Shown in pieces: positions 8,674-19,987 of a stretch of DNA of 64,000 nt (position 1 is the stretch's first letter; every line of letters starts with the position of its first letter). The notes under the pieces were generated by a model, which saw nothing but the letters and a program-made list of their open reading frames with translations, did no database searches and was not told where the DNA came from. The position numbers and the translations under genes are program-made. The stretch lies in the NCBI GenBank assembly GCA_021848345.1, contig JAJZUV010000003.1, positions 171,948 through 235,947 on the forward strand, read 5' to 3'. This DNA comes from Pseudomonadota bacterium. GTDB lineage: Bacteria > Pseudomonadota > Gammaproteobacteria > Burkholderiales > Burkholderiaceae_C.

Positions 8674-9552
8674 ATGCGCCGCCTCGCCCCTCGCCGCAAC
8701 GTTCAGCGTCCGCCCGTGCTGCGCCCCGCGCTGGCCGGGCTGGCTGTGCTCGCGGCCTGCTGCGCACCGGCCGCCCAGGCGGCACCGCGCCCCGCATCGG
8801 CGGCCGCTTCGACCCCCGCCGATGCCTCGCGGGACGCGGAACTGGTGCGCATCATCGCACGCGCCCAGCAGCAACCCACCCCGCCGACGGCGGCCATGGC
8901 CCCGCAGGCCGGGCCGGGCGGCGAGGCTTCGAGCTGGTGGCGGCAGCAGGACGTGGTGCACGAGGTTTCGTCGCGCACCTCGCAGCTGGTGATCAATGCG
9001 CTGAGCTTCCTCGGCGTGCGCTACCGTTACGGCGGCGACCACGCCGCGCGGGGTTTCGACTGCTCCGGGCTGGTGCGTCGCGTCTACCAGGAAACCCTGG
9101 GGCTGGTGCTGCCGCACAACGCCGCCGAGCAGAGCCGCGAAGGCGAGAAGGTGGCGGAGAACGAATTGCGTCCGGGCGATCTGGTGTTCTTCAACACCCT
9201 GCGCCGCGCGTTCTCGCACGTGGGCATCTACATCGGCAACGGCCAGTTCGTGCACGCTCCCCGCCCGGGCGAGAAGGTGCAGATCGCCAACCTGGACAGC
9301 CCCTACTGGGCCCGCCGCTTCGACGGCGCGCGACGCCTGATCACCCGCGCCGCCGACCCGCTGGTGTCGTCGGCCCAGGCCGCGTCGCTGCGCGAGCAGG
9401 CGGCCGGGGCGCAAACCGCCGGCAAGGCCCTGCCCGCTGCCGCCCTGCCCATCTCCAATGCGGTGCCCGACGGCGCTTCGCCGGCCACCGCCGCGCTGAT
9501 GGCCGGTGCCGTGCTGCCCAGGCCGCCGTCGGCGGACGTCTCGCAACCCTGA
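8674..9552 (+). CDS. NlpC/P60 (C40) cell-wall hydrolase, probable lipoprotein
   Basis: A periplasmic cysteine peptidase of the NlpC/P60 family, which cuts peptidoglycan stem peptides (D-Glu-diaminopimelate endopeptidase in Spr/MepS relatives). It has 292 residues. The N-terminus has a hydrophobic stretch ending LAVLAACC (lipobox-like) followed by an Ala/Pro-rich linker. The catalytic domain spans about residues 100-215 with C130 (FDCSGLV), H182 (SHVGIYIG) and H194 (FVHAP). The tail after about residue 225 is low-complexity Ala-rich. I chose ATG 8674 because it gives the signal sequence; the upstream open frame is antisense to acuI. It is transcribed alone and convergent with lpdA. Confidence 0.88.
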   Translation: MRRLAPRRNVQRPPVLRPALAGLAVLAACCAPAAQAAPRPASAAASTPADASRDAELVRIIARAQQQPTPPTAAMAPQAGPGGEASSWWRQQDVVHEVSSRTSQLVINALSFLGVRYRYGGDHAARGFDCSGLVRRVYQETLGLVLPHNAAEQSREGEKVAENELRPGDLVFFNTLRRAFSHVGIYIGNGQFVHAPRPGEKVQIANLDSPYWARRFDGARRLITRAADPLVSSAQAASLREQAAGAQTAGKALPAAALPISNAVPDGASPATAALMAGAVLPRPPSADVSQP

Positions 9553-9679
9553 CGGCAAGCCCCCGGCCGGGCGCCCGCCCGCGCCGCACACGGACACGCT
9601 CCCCGCGAACGGCGCTTGCGCCGTGCACGGGGGGACGGAGCCGGTCCCGGCCCCTCCCCCGCGAAACGGCACGCGCCTT

Positions 9680-11524
<1,845 letters not shown>

Positions 11525-11557
11525 CGCGTGTCTCCGTGTTCGTGTCGTGCGCCGCGC

Positions 11558-12958
11558 TCAGAGCAGCGCCCGGCGCAGATCGCCGAGCAGCTCGCCCAGC
11601 AGGGTGGTGAACCGCGCGCCCATCGCGCCGTCGATCACGCGGTGGTCGTAGGACAGCGAAAGCGGCAGCATCAGGCGGGGCTGGAACTGCTTGCCGTCCC
11701 ACACCGGCTGCATCTGCGACTTGGACAGGCCGAGGATCGCCACTTCCGGCGCGTTGATGATCGGCGTGAACGCGGTTCCGCCGACCCCGCCGAGGCTGGA
11801 GATGGTGAAACTGGCGCCCTGCATGTCGGCAGGCTTGAGCTTGCCCTCGCGCGCGGTGGCCGCGAGCTGCGACATCTCGGCCGCGATCTGGCGCAGGCCC
11901 TTCTTGTCGGCGTCCTTGAGCACCGGCACCACCAGGCCCTGCGGCGTGTCCGCGGCGAAGCCCAGGTTCACGTAGTCCTTGAGGATCAGGTTCTCGCCCT
12001 TTTCATCCAGCGAGGCGTTGAACTCGGGCATCAGCTTGAGCGCCGCGCAGCAGGCCTTCATGACGAAGGCCAGCATGGTCAGCTTGGTCCCGGCGGCGGA
12101 GGGGCTGGCGTTGAAGCTCTTGCGGAACTCCTCCAGCTCGGTGACGTCGGCCTCGTCGAACTGGGTGACATGGGGAATCATCACCCAGTTGCGCGCCAGG
12201 TTGGGCCCGGAGATCTTCTTGATGCGCGACAGCGGCTTGGACGACACCGTGCCGAAGCGCGAGAAGTCGACCTGCGGCCACGGCAGCAGATCCAGCCCTG
12301 CGCCGCCGCGCGCGCCTCCGGCCTGGGCCGAGGCGCGGGTCGTCGCCTGCCCGCTCATCACGGCCTTCACGAAGGACTGCACGTCCTCGGCGGTGATGCG
12401 CCCCTTCTGGCCGCTGCCCTTGAGCTCGTCGAGCGGCACGCCGAGTTCGCGCGCCATCTTGCGCACCGACGGCGAGGCATGCGGCAGGCGCGCCGGATTG
12501 GGCTCGGGCGCGACCGGCGGCAGCGCCGCGGTCGGCGGCGTCGGGCGCCGCGGCTCCGAGGCCAGCGCCGCGGTGCCGCCGTCGTCCGCCGACGCCTGGG
12601 GCGCCTGGGCCGGACTGTCCGCGGCTGCGGCCGCCGGAGCCTTCGCCGCCGGAGCCTTCGCCGCCGGAGCCTTCGCCGCCGCGGCCGGCGCGGCCGCCTC
12701 GGCCGGCGCCGCGGCGCCCTCCTCGGCCTCCAGCTCCAGCAGCGGCGTGCCCTCGCTCACCTTGTCCCCGAGCTTGACCAGCACCGCCTTGACCACCCCG
12801 CCCGCGCTGCTCGGGATCTCCATGCTCGCCTTGTCGCTCTCCACCGTGATCAGCGACTGCTCCGCCTGGATCCTGTCCCCCGGCTTGACCAGCAGCTCGA
12901 TCACCTCCACGTCCTTGAAGTCCCCGATGTCGGGAACTTTCACCTGCATCTGCGCCAT
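11558..12958 (-). CDS. aceF: Dihydrolipoamide acetyltransferase (E2) of pyruvate dehydrogenase
   Basis: E2 forms the core of the complex and moves the acetyl group from lipoamide to CoA. The 466 residues comprise one lipoyl domain (1-78, K43), an Ala/Pro linker with repeated AAKAP units, a peripheral-subunit-binding domain (about 158-195, SPSVRKMARELGV and KGRITAEDV) and the acyltransferase domain ending with LSYDHRVIDGAMG (H439, D443). One lipoyl domain is few for a homodimeric-E1 system; E. coli has three. The extra lipoyl domain on LpdA may compensate. It lies 42 bp after aceE and 33 bp before lpdA. Confidence 0.97.
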   Translation of the reverse strand: MAQMQVKVPDIGDFKDVEVIELLVKPGDRIQAEQSLITVESDKASMEIPSSAGGVVKAVLVKLGDKVSEGTPLLELEAEEGAAAPAEAAAPAAAAKAPAAKAPAAKAPAAAAADSPAQAPQASADDGGTAALASEPRRPTPPTAALPPVAPEPNPARLPHASPSVRKMARELGVPLDELKGSGQKGRITAEDVQSFVKAVMSGQATTRASAQAGGARGGAGLDLLPWPQVDFSRFGTVSSKPLSRIKKISGPNLARNWVMIPHVTQFDEADVTELEEFRKSFNASPSAAGTKLTMLAFVMKACCAALKLMPEFNASLDEKGENLILKDYVNLGFAADTPQGLVVPVLKDADKKGLRQIAAEMSQLAATAREGKLKPADMQGASFTISSLGGVGGTAFTPIINAPEVAILGLSKSQMQPVWDGKQFQPRLMLPLSLSYDHRVIDGAMGARFTTLLGELLGDLRRALL

Positions 12959-12975
12959 CGCGTGTCTCCGTGTTC
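12655..12975 (-). repeat. Lipoyl-module direct repeat, copy in aceF
   Basis: Partner of the 11221-11541 repeat. The shared block runs from 17 bp upstream of the start codon through the lipoyl domain into the Ala/Pro linker, where short GCC-GGA-GCC-TTC units blur the boundary. The two encoded lipoyl domains are identical over the first 78 residues. Confidence 0.93.
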
Positions 12976-13000
12976 CTGGCTGTTCGTTCCTCGCCGCGGC

Positions 13001-15715
13001 TCAGGCCAGCAGCGGGTTGATGCGCTCGACGTCGATGTCGTAGCGCTGGATCGCCTCGGCGGCCTTCGACGCGTCGAGCTTGCCTTCGTCGGCCAGGCTG
13101 CGCAAGGCGGCCAGCACGACGAAATGGCGATCGACCTCGAAGTGACGGCGCAGCTTGGTGCGGGTGTCCGAACGTCCGAAGCCGTCGGTGCCCAGCACGC
13201 GATAGTGGCGATCGGCGGGCAGGAAGGGGCGGATCTGCTCGGCGAACATGCGCACGTAGTCGGTGGAGGCGATGACCGGCCCGGCGTGCGACTCCAGCTG
13301 CTGCGCGACGAAGCTCTTGCGCTGCTTGTCCTTCGGGTGCAGCAGGTTCCAGCGCTCGCAGTCGCGTCCCTCGCGGGCCAGCTCGTTGAAGCTCGGGCAG
13401 CTCCACACGTCGGCCGCCACGCCCCAGTCCTGCTCCAGCAGTTCGGCCGCCGCCAGCACCTCGCGCAGGATCGAGCCGGAGCCCAGCAGCTGCACGCGCA
13501 GCTTGCCGGACTTGGACGAGCCCTCGCGGCACAGGTACATGCCCTTGAGGATCTGCTCCTCGGTGCCGGACTTCAGCCCCGGCTGGGCGTAGTTCTCGTT
13601 GAGCAGGGTGATGTAGAAGAACACGTCCTCCTGGTTCACCACCATCCGCTGCAGGCCACGGTGCAGGATCACCGCCACCTCGTGCGCGAAGCTGGGGTCG
13701 TAGCTGATGCAGTTGGGCACGTTGGCCGCCATCAGCTGACTGTGCCCGTCCTCGTGCTGCAGGCCTTCGCCGTTGAGGGTGGTACGCCCCGAGGTTCCGC
13801 CCAGCAGGAAGCCGCGCGCCAGCATGTCGCCGGCGGCCCAGATCAGGTCGCCGATGCGCTGGAAGCCGAACATCGAGTAGTAGATGAAGAACGGAATCGT
13901 GATGCGGTTGCTGTGCGAGTAGGAAGTCGCCGCGGCGATCCACGAGCACATGCCTCCCGCCTCGGTGATGCCTTCCTGCAGGATCTGGCCCGACTTGTCC
14001 TCGCGGTAGTACATCACCTCGCTGCGATCGACGGGGGTGTACTTCTGGCCCTCGGGGGCGTAGATGCCGATCTGGCGGTACAGGCCTTCCATGCCGAAGG
14101 TGCGGGTCTCGTCGACCAGGATCGGCACCACGCGCGGGCCCAGCGCCTTGTCGCGCAGCAGCTGGTTCAGGCAGCGCACGTAGGCCTGGGTGGTCGAGAT
14201 CTCGCGGCCCTCGGCGGTGGGCTCGAGCATGGGCTTGAAGATCTCGTCCAGCGGCGGCAGCGTGAACTGCTCGTCGGCCTTGGTGCGGCGCTGCGGCAGG
14301 TAGCCGCCGAGCGCCTTGCGCCGCGCGTGCAGGTACTGCATTTCCGGCGTGTCGTCGGCCGGCTTGAAGAAGGGCAGCTTGGGCAGATCGTGGTCCGGCA
14401 CCGGGATGTTGAAACGGTCGCGGAACTCGCGGATGTCCTCGTCGGTGAGCTTCTTCACCTGGTGGGCGACGTTGCGCGCCTCGGCGGCCTGGCCCAGGCC
14501 GTAGCCCTTGATGGTCTTGACCAGCAGCACCGTGGGCTGGCCCTGGTGGGTGGCGGCGGCGTGGAAGGCGGCGTAGACCTTGTTCGGATCATGGCCGCCG
14601 CGGTTGAGGCGCCAGATGTCCTCGTCGCTCATGTTCTTCACCATCTCCAGCAGTTCGGGATGGCGGCCGAAGAAGTGCTTGCGCACGAACGCGCCGTCGT
14701 TGGCCTTCATGGCCTGGTAGTCGCCGTCGAGCACGTCCATCATGACCTGGCGCAGGATGCCGGCCTTGTCGCGCGCCAGCAGCGGGTCCCAGTACGACCC
14801 CCAGATCAGCTTGATCACGTTCCAGCCGGAGCCGCGGAACTCGGCCTCGAGTTCCTGGATGATCTTGCCGTTGCCGCGTACCGGGCCGTCCAGGCGCTGC
14901 AGGTTGCAGTTGACCACGAACACCAGGTTGTCCAGTTTCTCGCGCGCGGCCAGGCCGATCGCGCCCAGCGACTCGGGCTCGTCCATCTCGCCGTCGCCGC
15001 AGAACACCCAGACCTTGCGCTTGGAGGTGTCGGCGATGCCGCGCGCGTGCAGGTACTTCAGGTAGCGCGCCTGGTAGATGGCCATGATCGGGCCCAGGCC
15101 CATGGACACCGTCGAGAACTGCCAGAAATCCGGCATGAGCTTCGGGTGCGGATAGCTCGACAGCCCCTTGCCGTCGACTTCCTGGCGGAAGTTGTCCAGT
15201 TGCTCGTCGCTCAGGCGCCCCTCCAGGTAGGCGCGGGCGTAGATGCCGGGCGCGCTGTGGCCCTGGAAGTACACCAGGTCACCGCCGTGATCCTCGCTCG
15301 GCGCGTGCCAGAAATGGTTGAAGCCGGCGCCCAGCATCGTCGCCAGCGACGCGAAGGAGGCGATGTGGCCGCCCAGGTCGCCGCCGTCGGCCGGATGCAG
15401 CCGGTTGGCGCGCACCACCATGGCCATCGCGTTCCAGCGCATGTAGGCGCGCAGGCGTTCCTCGATCTCGACATTGCCGGGATTGCGCTCTTCCAGGTCC
15501 GGCGGGATGGTGTTCACATAGGCGGTGTTGGCCGAGAAGGGCATGTCCACGCCGTCCTGGCGCGCCTGGTCGAGCAACTGCTCGAGCAGGTAGTGGGCAC
15601 GCTCGCGGCCCTCGCTGGTGATCAACGCCTGCAGGGCGTCGAGCCACTCGCGGGTTTCCTGGGGATCGGCGTCGTTCGCGGCCTGCGCGGGCGACTGGTC
15701 GGGTACTGCTGCCAT
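13001..15715 (-). CDS. aceE: Pyruvate dehydrogenase E1 component (homodimeric type)
   Basis: Thiamine-diphosphate enzyme that decarboxylates pyruvate and acetylates E2 lipoamide, linking glycolysis to the citric acid cycle. The 904 residues are normal for homodimeric E1. The thiamine motif GDGEMDEPES leads to the NCNLQRLDGPVRGNGKI stretch, and the transketolase-like centre (DKSGQILQEGITEAG) is present. ATG 15715 has GAGGAG about 8 bases upstream. It heads aceE-aceF-lpdA and has a clear promoter at 15823-15851. It diverges from a two-component system, a possible regulator of this operon. Confidence 0.97.
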   Translation of the reverse strand: MAAVPDQSPAQAANDADPQETREWLDALQALITSEGRERAHYLLEQLLDQARQDGVDMPFSANTAYVNTIPPDLEERNPGNVEIEERLRAYMRWNAMAMVVRANRLHPADGGDLGGHIASFASLATMLGAGFNHFWHAPSEDHGGDLVYFQGHSAPGIYARAYLEGRLSDEQLDNFRQEVDGKGLSSYPHPKLMPDFWQFSTVSMGLGPIMAIYQARYLKYLHARGIADTSKRKVWVFCGDGEMDEPESLGAIGLAAREKLDNLVFVVNCNLQRLDGPVRGNGKIIQELEAEFRGSGWNVIKLIWGSYWDPLLARDKAGILRQVMMDVLDGDYQAMKANDGAFVRKHFFGRHPELLEMVKNMSDEDIWRLNRGGHDPNKVYAAFHAAATHQGQPTVLLVKTIKGYGLGQAAEARNVAHQVKKLTDEDIREFRDRFNIPVPDHDLPKLPFFKPADDTPEMQYLHARRKALGGYLPQRRTKADEQFTLPPLDEIFKPMLEPTAEGREISTTQAYVRCLNQLLRDKALGPRVVPILVDETRTFGMEGLYRQIGIYAPEGQKYTPVDRSEVMYYREDKSGQILQEGITEAGGMCSWIAAATSYSHSNRITIPFFIYYSMFGFQRIGDLIWAAGDMLARGFLLGGTSGRTTLNGEGLQHEDGHSQLMAANVPNCISYDPSFAHEVAVILHRGLQRMVVNQEDVFFYITLLNENYAQPGLKSGTEEQILKGMYLCREGSSKSGKLRVQLLGSGSILREVLAAAELLEQDWGVAADVWSCPSFNELAREGRDCERWNLLHPKDKQRKSFVAQQLESHAGPVIASTDYVRMFAEQIRPFLPADRHYRVLGTDGFGRSDTRTKLRRHFEVDRHFVVLAALRSLADEGKLDASKAAEAIQRYDIDVERINPLLA

Positions 15716-15822
15716 CGTGGTCTCCTCTAGGTGTCGGTTCTGCGGCGGCAGGCGCGATGTGCGCGCTGCGCGTGCGCGGAGCACGGAAGGGTCCGGGGCA
15801 GCCCGATGCCTTCCCGGAAGCG

Positions 15823-15851
15823 AGTATTGCAAAGAATTTTTTGAATGGCAA
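15823..15851 (-). promoter_or_regulatory. Sigma-70 promoter of the aceE-aceF-lpdA operon
   Basis: On the minus strand TTGCCA (15851-15846), a 17-bp spacer and AATACT (15828-15823) point at aceE and give a leader of roughly 100 bases. The surrounding AT-rich stretch stands out from the GC-rich neighbourhood. Confidence 0.6.
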
Positions 15852-15861
15852 CATCCGTTTT

Positions 15862-15867
15862 TATAAT
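15862..15867 (+). promoter_or_regulatory. Candidate -10 element for the histidine kinase operon
   Basis: A perfect TATAAT lies about 73 bases before the kinase start. The best upstream -35 (TTGAAT, 15841-15846) is only 15 bp away and overlaps the aceE -35, so the two divergent promoters would compete or share an activator. Confidence 0.35.
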
Positions 15868-15939
15868 GTGGAATTCATCCCGGTTCATGCCCTGGATCCA
15901 AGCATGCTCCGATCGTGCCTCTTTGCCTAGACTTGTGCC

Positions 15940-18471
15940 GTGAGCATGTTCCCGATCCTCGTCCGACGCCTGCGCCAGCGCGTGCGCCCCTTGCTGCACA
16001 GCCGCCGCGCCGACCTGCTGCTGCTGTTCGTCCCGCTGCTTTCGCTGGTGCTGTTCCTCGGCGCGGCCGCCGCGCTGGTGCGCTACACCCAGCAGACCGA
16101 ACTGCAGCGGGAGAACGACACCCTCCAGCGTGACAGCGAATGGGCGCGCCAGCGCATGAGCCTGGAAATGGCCCTGATGCAGGAACAGCTGCAATCCATG
16201 GCCAACTCCCTGGAGACGCGCCGGGGCAACGAGCGATTCCCCGCGATGGCCGGCGCCTTCCTGCACCAGCACGCCCCGGCGGTGGTGGTCTACGCCACCG
16301 ACCCCGACGGCAAGCTGGAGCATCTGCTGATGGGTTCGGCCGTGCCCCGCGACCTGAACTGGATCGACGCCCAGCACCGGCCCTCGCAACCCATGTCGCT
16401 GCAGTTGCAGTTGCAGGCGCGCCAGCGCAAGCGGCCCGTGTACAGCCTGCCCTACCACCTGCCGCGCCTGGGCTGGGTGGTGGAATCGGCCACCCCGGTG
16501 ATGCTGGGCTCGCAATTCGCCGGCACCGTGGGCGCGGTGTTCTCCATCGACGGCCTGATGCGCGGCACCACGGTGCAGGAGCTGAGCAGCCGCTACGCCG
16601 TGGCGCTGGTCGATCGGGTCACCGGCGACGTGATCGCCAACACCGCCACCGGCGACCTGGCGCGCAAGCCCCTGCAGTACGTCGTGGCGCTGCCCCCCTT
16701 CGATGCCGGGCTGTCCATGCGCGTGAGCAGCTACCACTCGGCGCCGGGCTGGACGGTGCGCGGCCTGTACTGGGCCGTGTTCGTGCTGTCGGCGCTGATG
16801 TTGTGGATGCAATGGGGCAGCTGGCGTCAGATGCGCGAGCGCCTGCAGGCGCAGGAAAGCCTCACCCGCGAGACGGCGTTCCGGCGCGCGATGGAGAACT
16901 CGCTGTCCACCGGCATGCAGGCCATCGACCTGAAGGGGCGCATCAGCTACGTCAACATGGCCTTTTGCAAGATGACGGGCTTTTCCGAGCACGATCTTGT
17001 CGGGCGCGCTCCGCCGCATCCCTACTGGCCGGCGCGACGCTCGGCGGAGATGGCCCTGGCGCTGCAGCAGACCCTGGACGGGCTGGCCCCACCCTCGGGA
17101 TTCGCGCTCAAGCTGGCGCGCAAGGACGGCAGCGAATTCGACGCCCGGGTGTACGTGTCGGCCCTGATCGACAACCGCGATCGCCAGACCGGCTGGGTCA
17201 CCTCGATCACCGACATCACCGAGCCCACGCGCATCCGCCAGGAACTCGCCGCGTCGCACGAGCGTTTCGTGGCGGTGCTCGAGGGCCTCGACGCCGCGGT
17301 GTCGGTGCTGGCCATCGACCGCGACGAACAGTTGTACGCGAACAAGCTGTATCGCCAGTGGTTCGGCGCCTCGGCCCACGGCCACCACCTGCTCAGCGGG
17401 CAGGACGCGCCGCCCGGCACCGGCGTGGACGGCGACGACGCGGTGGACAGCTTCGTCGGGCTGCCCACCGACGAGTTCCTGCACACCCAGGCGCAGGTGC
17501 ACGAGATCCACGTGGCCTCGCTGGACCGCTGGTTCGACGTGCGCCAGCGCTACATCCAGTGGGTGGACGCGCGCGTCGTGCAGATGCTCATCGCCACCGA
17601 CGTGACGGCGCGCCACCAGGCCGAGGACGTGGCGCGCAACCAGGAGGAGAAGGCGCAGATCACCAGCCGCCTGATCGCGATGGGGGAAATGGCATCGTCG
17701 CTGGCCCACGAGCTCAACCAGCCGCTGACCGCGATCAACAACTACTGCTCGGGCATGATCGCGCGCCTGCGCAATCGCTCCATGCCGACCGAGGAGCTGC
17801 AGCCGGCGCTGGAGAAGACGGCGCGCCAGGCGCAGCGCGCGGCCGCGGTGATCCGCCGCGTGCGCGACTTCGTCAAGAAGAGCGAACCCCATCGCGTGGC
17901 CTGCCGCGTGCAGGACATCGTGCAGAACACCCTGGAACTGGCCGAGATCGACCTGCGCCGGCGCAACGTGCGCCTGTTCACCCACATCGCCGCCGGGCTG
18001 CCGACCCTGCACGCCGACCCCATCCTGATCGAGCAGGTGCTGCTGAACCTGCTGCGCAACGCGGCCGAGGCGGTGGACAAGGCCGGGCGCTCCGGAGTGC
18101 TGCGCAGCATCGAACTCGACATCGCGCAGGACGAGACCCAGGTGCACTTCATCGTGCGCGACAACGGCACCGGCGTGGCGGACGAGGTGATGAGCCACCT
18201 GTTCGAAGCTTTCTACACCACGAAGAGCGAAGGCCTGGGCATCGGACTGAATATCTGCCGCTCCATCGTCGAATTCCACGAAGGTCGTCTATGGGCGGAG
18301 AATCAATACAATGGGGAGGTTCTCAGCGGAAGCGTGTTCCGCTTCACGCTGCCCCTGGAGCCCACGCCCCGTAGCGGCACCGCGCCCACCGGCGCGGCAC
18401 CGCGAGGTACGGATCTTCCCGCCGCGCCCGAGGGCGCGCCCGCCGCACCCGACCTGCACACGAGCCCATGA
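15940..18471 (+). CDS. Membrane-bound PAS sensor histidine kinase
   Basis: Inner-membrane sensor kinase of 843 residues. Transmembrane helices at about 25-47 and 275-295 flank a periplasmic region of about 225 residues that probably binds the signal. Two PAS-like domains follow (about 310-430 and 440-560; [15 protein letters not shown] in the first). Then come a HisKA domain with phospho-acceptor H590 ([17 protein letters not shown]) and an ATPase domain ([30 protein letters not shown]). The ELNQPL H-box and the FixJ-type partner place it near FixL/DctB/TtrS kinases; the signal is unknown. The start is GTG 15940 or ATG 15946. Its last 4 bp overlap the response regulator. Confidence 0.88.
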   Translation: MSMFPILVRRLRQRVRPLLHSRRADLLLLFVPLLSLVLFLGAAAALVRYTQQTELQRENDTLQRDSEWARQRMSLEMALMQEQLQSMANSLETRRGNERFPAMAGAFLHQHAPAVVVYATDPDGKLEHLLMGSAVPRDLNWIDAQHRPSQPMSLQLQLQARQRKRPVYSLPYHLPRLGWVVESATPVMLGSQFAGTVGAVFSIDGLMRGTTVQELSSRYAVALVDRVTGDVIANTATGDLARKPLQYVVALPPFDAGLSMRVSSYHSAPGWTVRGLYWAVFVLSALMLWMQWGSWRQMRERLQAQESLTRETAFRRAMENSLSTGMQAIDLKGRISYVNMAFCKMTGFSEHDLVGRAPPHPYWPARRSAEMALALQQTLDGLAPPSGFALKLARKDGSEFDARVYVSALIDNRDRQTGWVTSITDITEPTRIRQELAASHERFVAVLEGLDAAVSVLAIDRDEQLYANKLYRQWFGASAHGHHLLSGQDAPPGTGVDGDDAVDSFVGLPTDEFLHTQAQVHEIHVASLDRWFDVRQRYIQWVDARVVQMLIATDVTARHQAEDVARNQEEKAQITSRLIAMGEMASSLAHELNQPLTAINNYCSGMIARLRNRSMPTEELQPALEKTARQAQRAAAVIRRVRDFVKKSEPHRVACRVQDIVQNTLELAEIDLRRRNVRLFTHIAAGLPTLHADPILIEQVLLNLLRNAAEAVDKAGRSGVLRSIELDIAQDETQVHFIVRDNGTGVADEVMSHLFEAFYTTKSEGLGIGLNICRSIVEFHEGRLWAENQYNGEVLSGSVFRFTLPLEPTPRSGTAPTGAAPRGTDLPAAPEGAPAAPDLHTSP

Positions 18472-19088
18472 AACCAGCGACCAAAGGCACCGTATACGTC
18501 ATCGACGACGACGAAGCGGTACGCGACTCCCTGCAATGGCTGCTCGAGGGCAACGACTACAGGGTGCGCTGCTTCGACTCGGCCGAGGCCTTCCTTGCGC
18601 GCTTCGATCCGCGCGAGGTCGCCTGCCTGATCGTCGACGTGCGCATGCCCGGCATGAGCGGCCTGGAACTGCAGGAGCGCCTGCTGCAGCGCGGGCAGAA
18701 CATCCCCCTGGCCTTCATCACCGGTCACGGCGACGTGCCGATGGCCGTGGCGACCATGAAAAAGGGCGCCATCGATTTCATCGAGAAACCCTTCAACGAA
18801 AACCTGCTGCGCGACCTGGTCGACCGCATGCTGCAGAAGGCCCGCGTGGACCTCGAGGAGCACGCGCAAAGCGCCAGCCGCGAGGCCCTGCTGTCCAAGC
18901 TGACCAGCCGCGAATCGCAGGTGCTCGAGCGCATCGTCGCCGGGCGCCTGAACAAGCAGATCGCCGACGACCTGAACATCAGCATCAAGACGGTCGAGGC
19001 GCACCGCGCCAACATCATGGAAAAGCTCGGCGCGAACACCGTGGCCGACCTGCTGAAAATCGCGCTCGGCGCGTCGGCCAAGACATGA
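18468..19088 (+). CDS. FixJ-family response regulator (receiver plus LuxR-type HTH)
   Basis: A 206-residue DNA-binding regulator. The receiver domain (1-120) has acidic residues D13-D15, phospho-acceptor D57 in [12 protein letters not shown], and K106 in IEKPF. The LuxR-type helix-turn-helix (about 140-200) reads [24 protein letters not shown] and [13 protein letters not shown], the FixJ/TodT pattern. It overlaps the kinase gene (ATGA, 18468-18471) and folD (ATGA, 19085-19088), so the three are translationally coupled. Targets are unknown; the divergent aceE operon is the nearest candidate. Confidence 0.92.
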   Translation: MKPATKGTVYVIDDDEAVRDSLQWLLEGNDYRVRCFDSAEAFLARFDPREVACLIVDVRMPGMSGLELQERLLQRGQNIPLAFITGHGDVPMAVATMKKGAIDFIEKPFNENLLRDLVDRMLQKARVDLEEHAQSASREALLSKLTSRESQVLERIVAGRLNKQIADDLNISIKTVEAHRANIMEKLGANTVADLLKIALGASAKT

Positions 19089-19936
19089 CGGCGACCCTCA
19101 TCGACGGCAAGGCGCTGGCCGCGCAACTGCGCGCGGGGGTGGCCGAGCGCGCAGGCGCGCTGCGCGCGGCGGGACGCCTGCCCACGCTGGCGGTGATCCT
19201 GGTGGGGGCCGACCCGGCCAGTCAGGTGTACGTGCGCAACAAGATCGCGGCCTGCGAACAGGCCGGCATCCGCTCCCTGCACGAGACCTACGGCGCCGAG
19301 CTGCGCGAGGCCGAGCTGCTGGGGCGCATCCACGCGCTGAACCACGACGACAGCGTGCACGGCATCCTGGTGCAGCTTCCGTTGCCCCCGCACATCGACA
19401 CCCAGCGCGTGATCGAGGCGATCTCCCCGCGCAAGGACGTCGACGGATTCCACGTCGCCAACGCCGGCGCGCTGATGGTCGGCCGCCCGGGACTGCGCCC
19501 CTGCACCCCGCTGGGCTGCGTGCGCATGCTCGAGCACATCGGCCTGGGCGACCTGCGCGGGCGCCACGCGGTGGTCGTCGGACGCTCGAACATCGTGGGC
19601 AAGCCCATGGCCATGCTGCTGCTGGGCATGAACGCGACCGTGACCATCGCGCACAGCGGCACGCCGGACCTGGCCGAGACCTGCCGTCGCGCCGACGTGC
19701 TGGTGGCCGCCGTCGGACGCCCGCGCATGATCGGCGCCGACATGATCAAGCCCGGCGCCGCGGTGCTCGACGTGGGCATCAACCGGCTGGACGACGGCAA
19801 GCTGTGCGGCGACGTGGATTTCGAGACCGCGCGCGAGGTGGCCGGCTGGATCACCCCGGTGCCCGGCGGAGTCGGGCCGATGACCATCGCGCTGTTGTTG
19901 TCCAATACCTTGCAGGCCTGCGAACAACTGGCCTGA
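19085..19936 (+). CDS. folD: Bifunctional methylenetetrahydrofolate dehydrogenase/cyclohydrolase
   Basis: FolD interconverts 5,10-methylene-, methenyl- and 10-formyl-tetrahydrofolate with NADP+, supplying one-carbon units for purines and fMet. The 283-residue protein has the usual motifs: [14 protein letters not shown] with the catalytic Lys and Tyr, [29 protein letters not shown] for the cofactor, and [10 protein letters not shown] at the C-terminus. The ATG at 19085 overlaps the response regulator stop. Coupling of a housekeeping folate gene to a two-component pair is worth noting. Confidence 0.97.
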   Translation: MTATLIDGKALAAQLRAGVAERAGALRAAGRLPTLAVILVGADPASQVYVRNKIAACEQAGIRSLHETYGAELREAELLGRIHALNHDDSVHGILVQLPLPPHIDTQRVIEAISPRKDVDGFHVANAGALMVGRPGLRPCTPLGCVRMLEHIGLGDLRGRHAVVVGRSNIVGKPMAMLLLGMNATVTIAHSGTPDLAETCRRADVLVAAVGRPRMIGADMIKPGAAVLDVGINRLDDGKLCGDVDFETAREVAGWITPVPGGVGPMTIALLLSNTLQACEQLA

Positions 19937-19987
19937 GGCGACCCGGCGAGCCATCCGCCGGGCCGCGAGCCCTCCCGGAGCCCGCCG

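Noticed and set aside
9609..9624. Hairpin ACGGCGC-TT-GCGCCGT between the NlpC/P60 gene and lpdA as a terminator
   Set aside because: The loop is too small and there is no T run; GC-rich DNA gives such dyads by chance.
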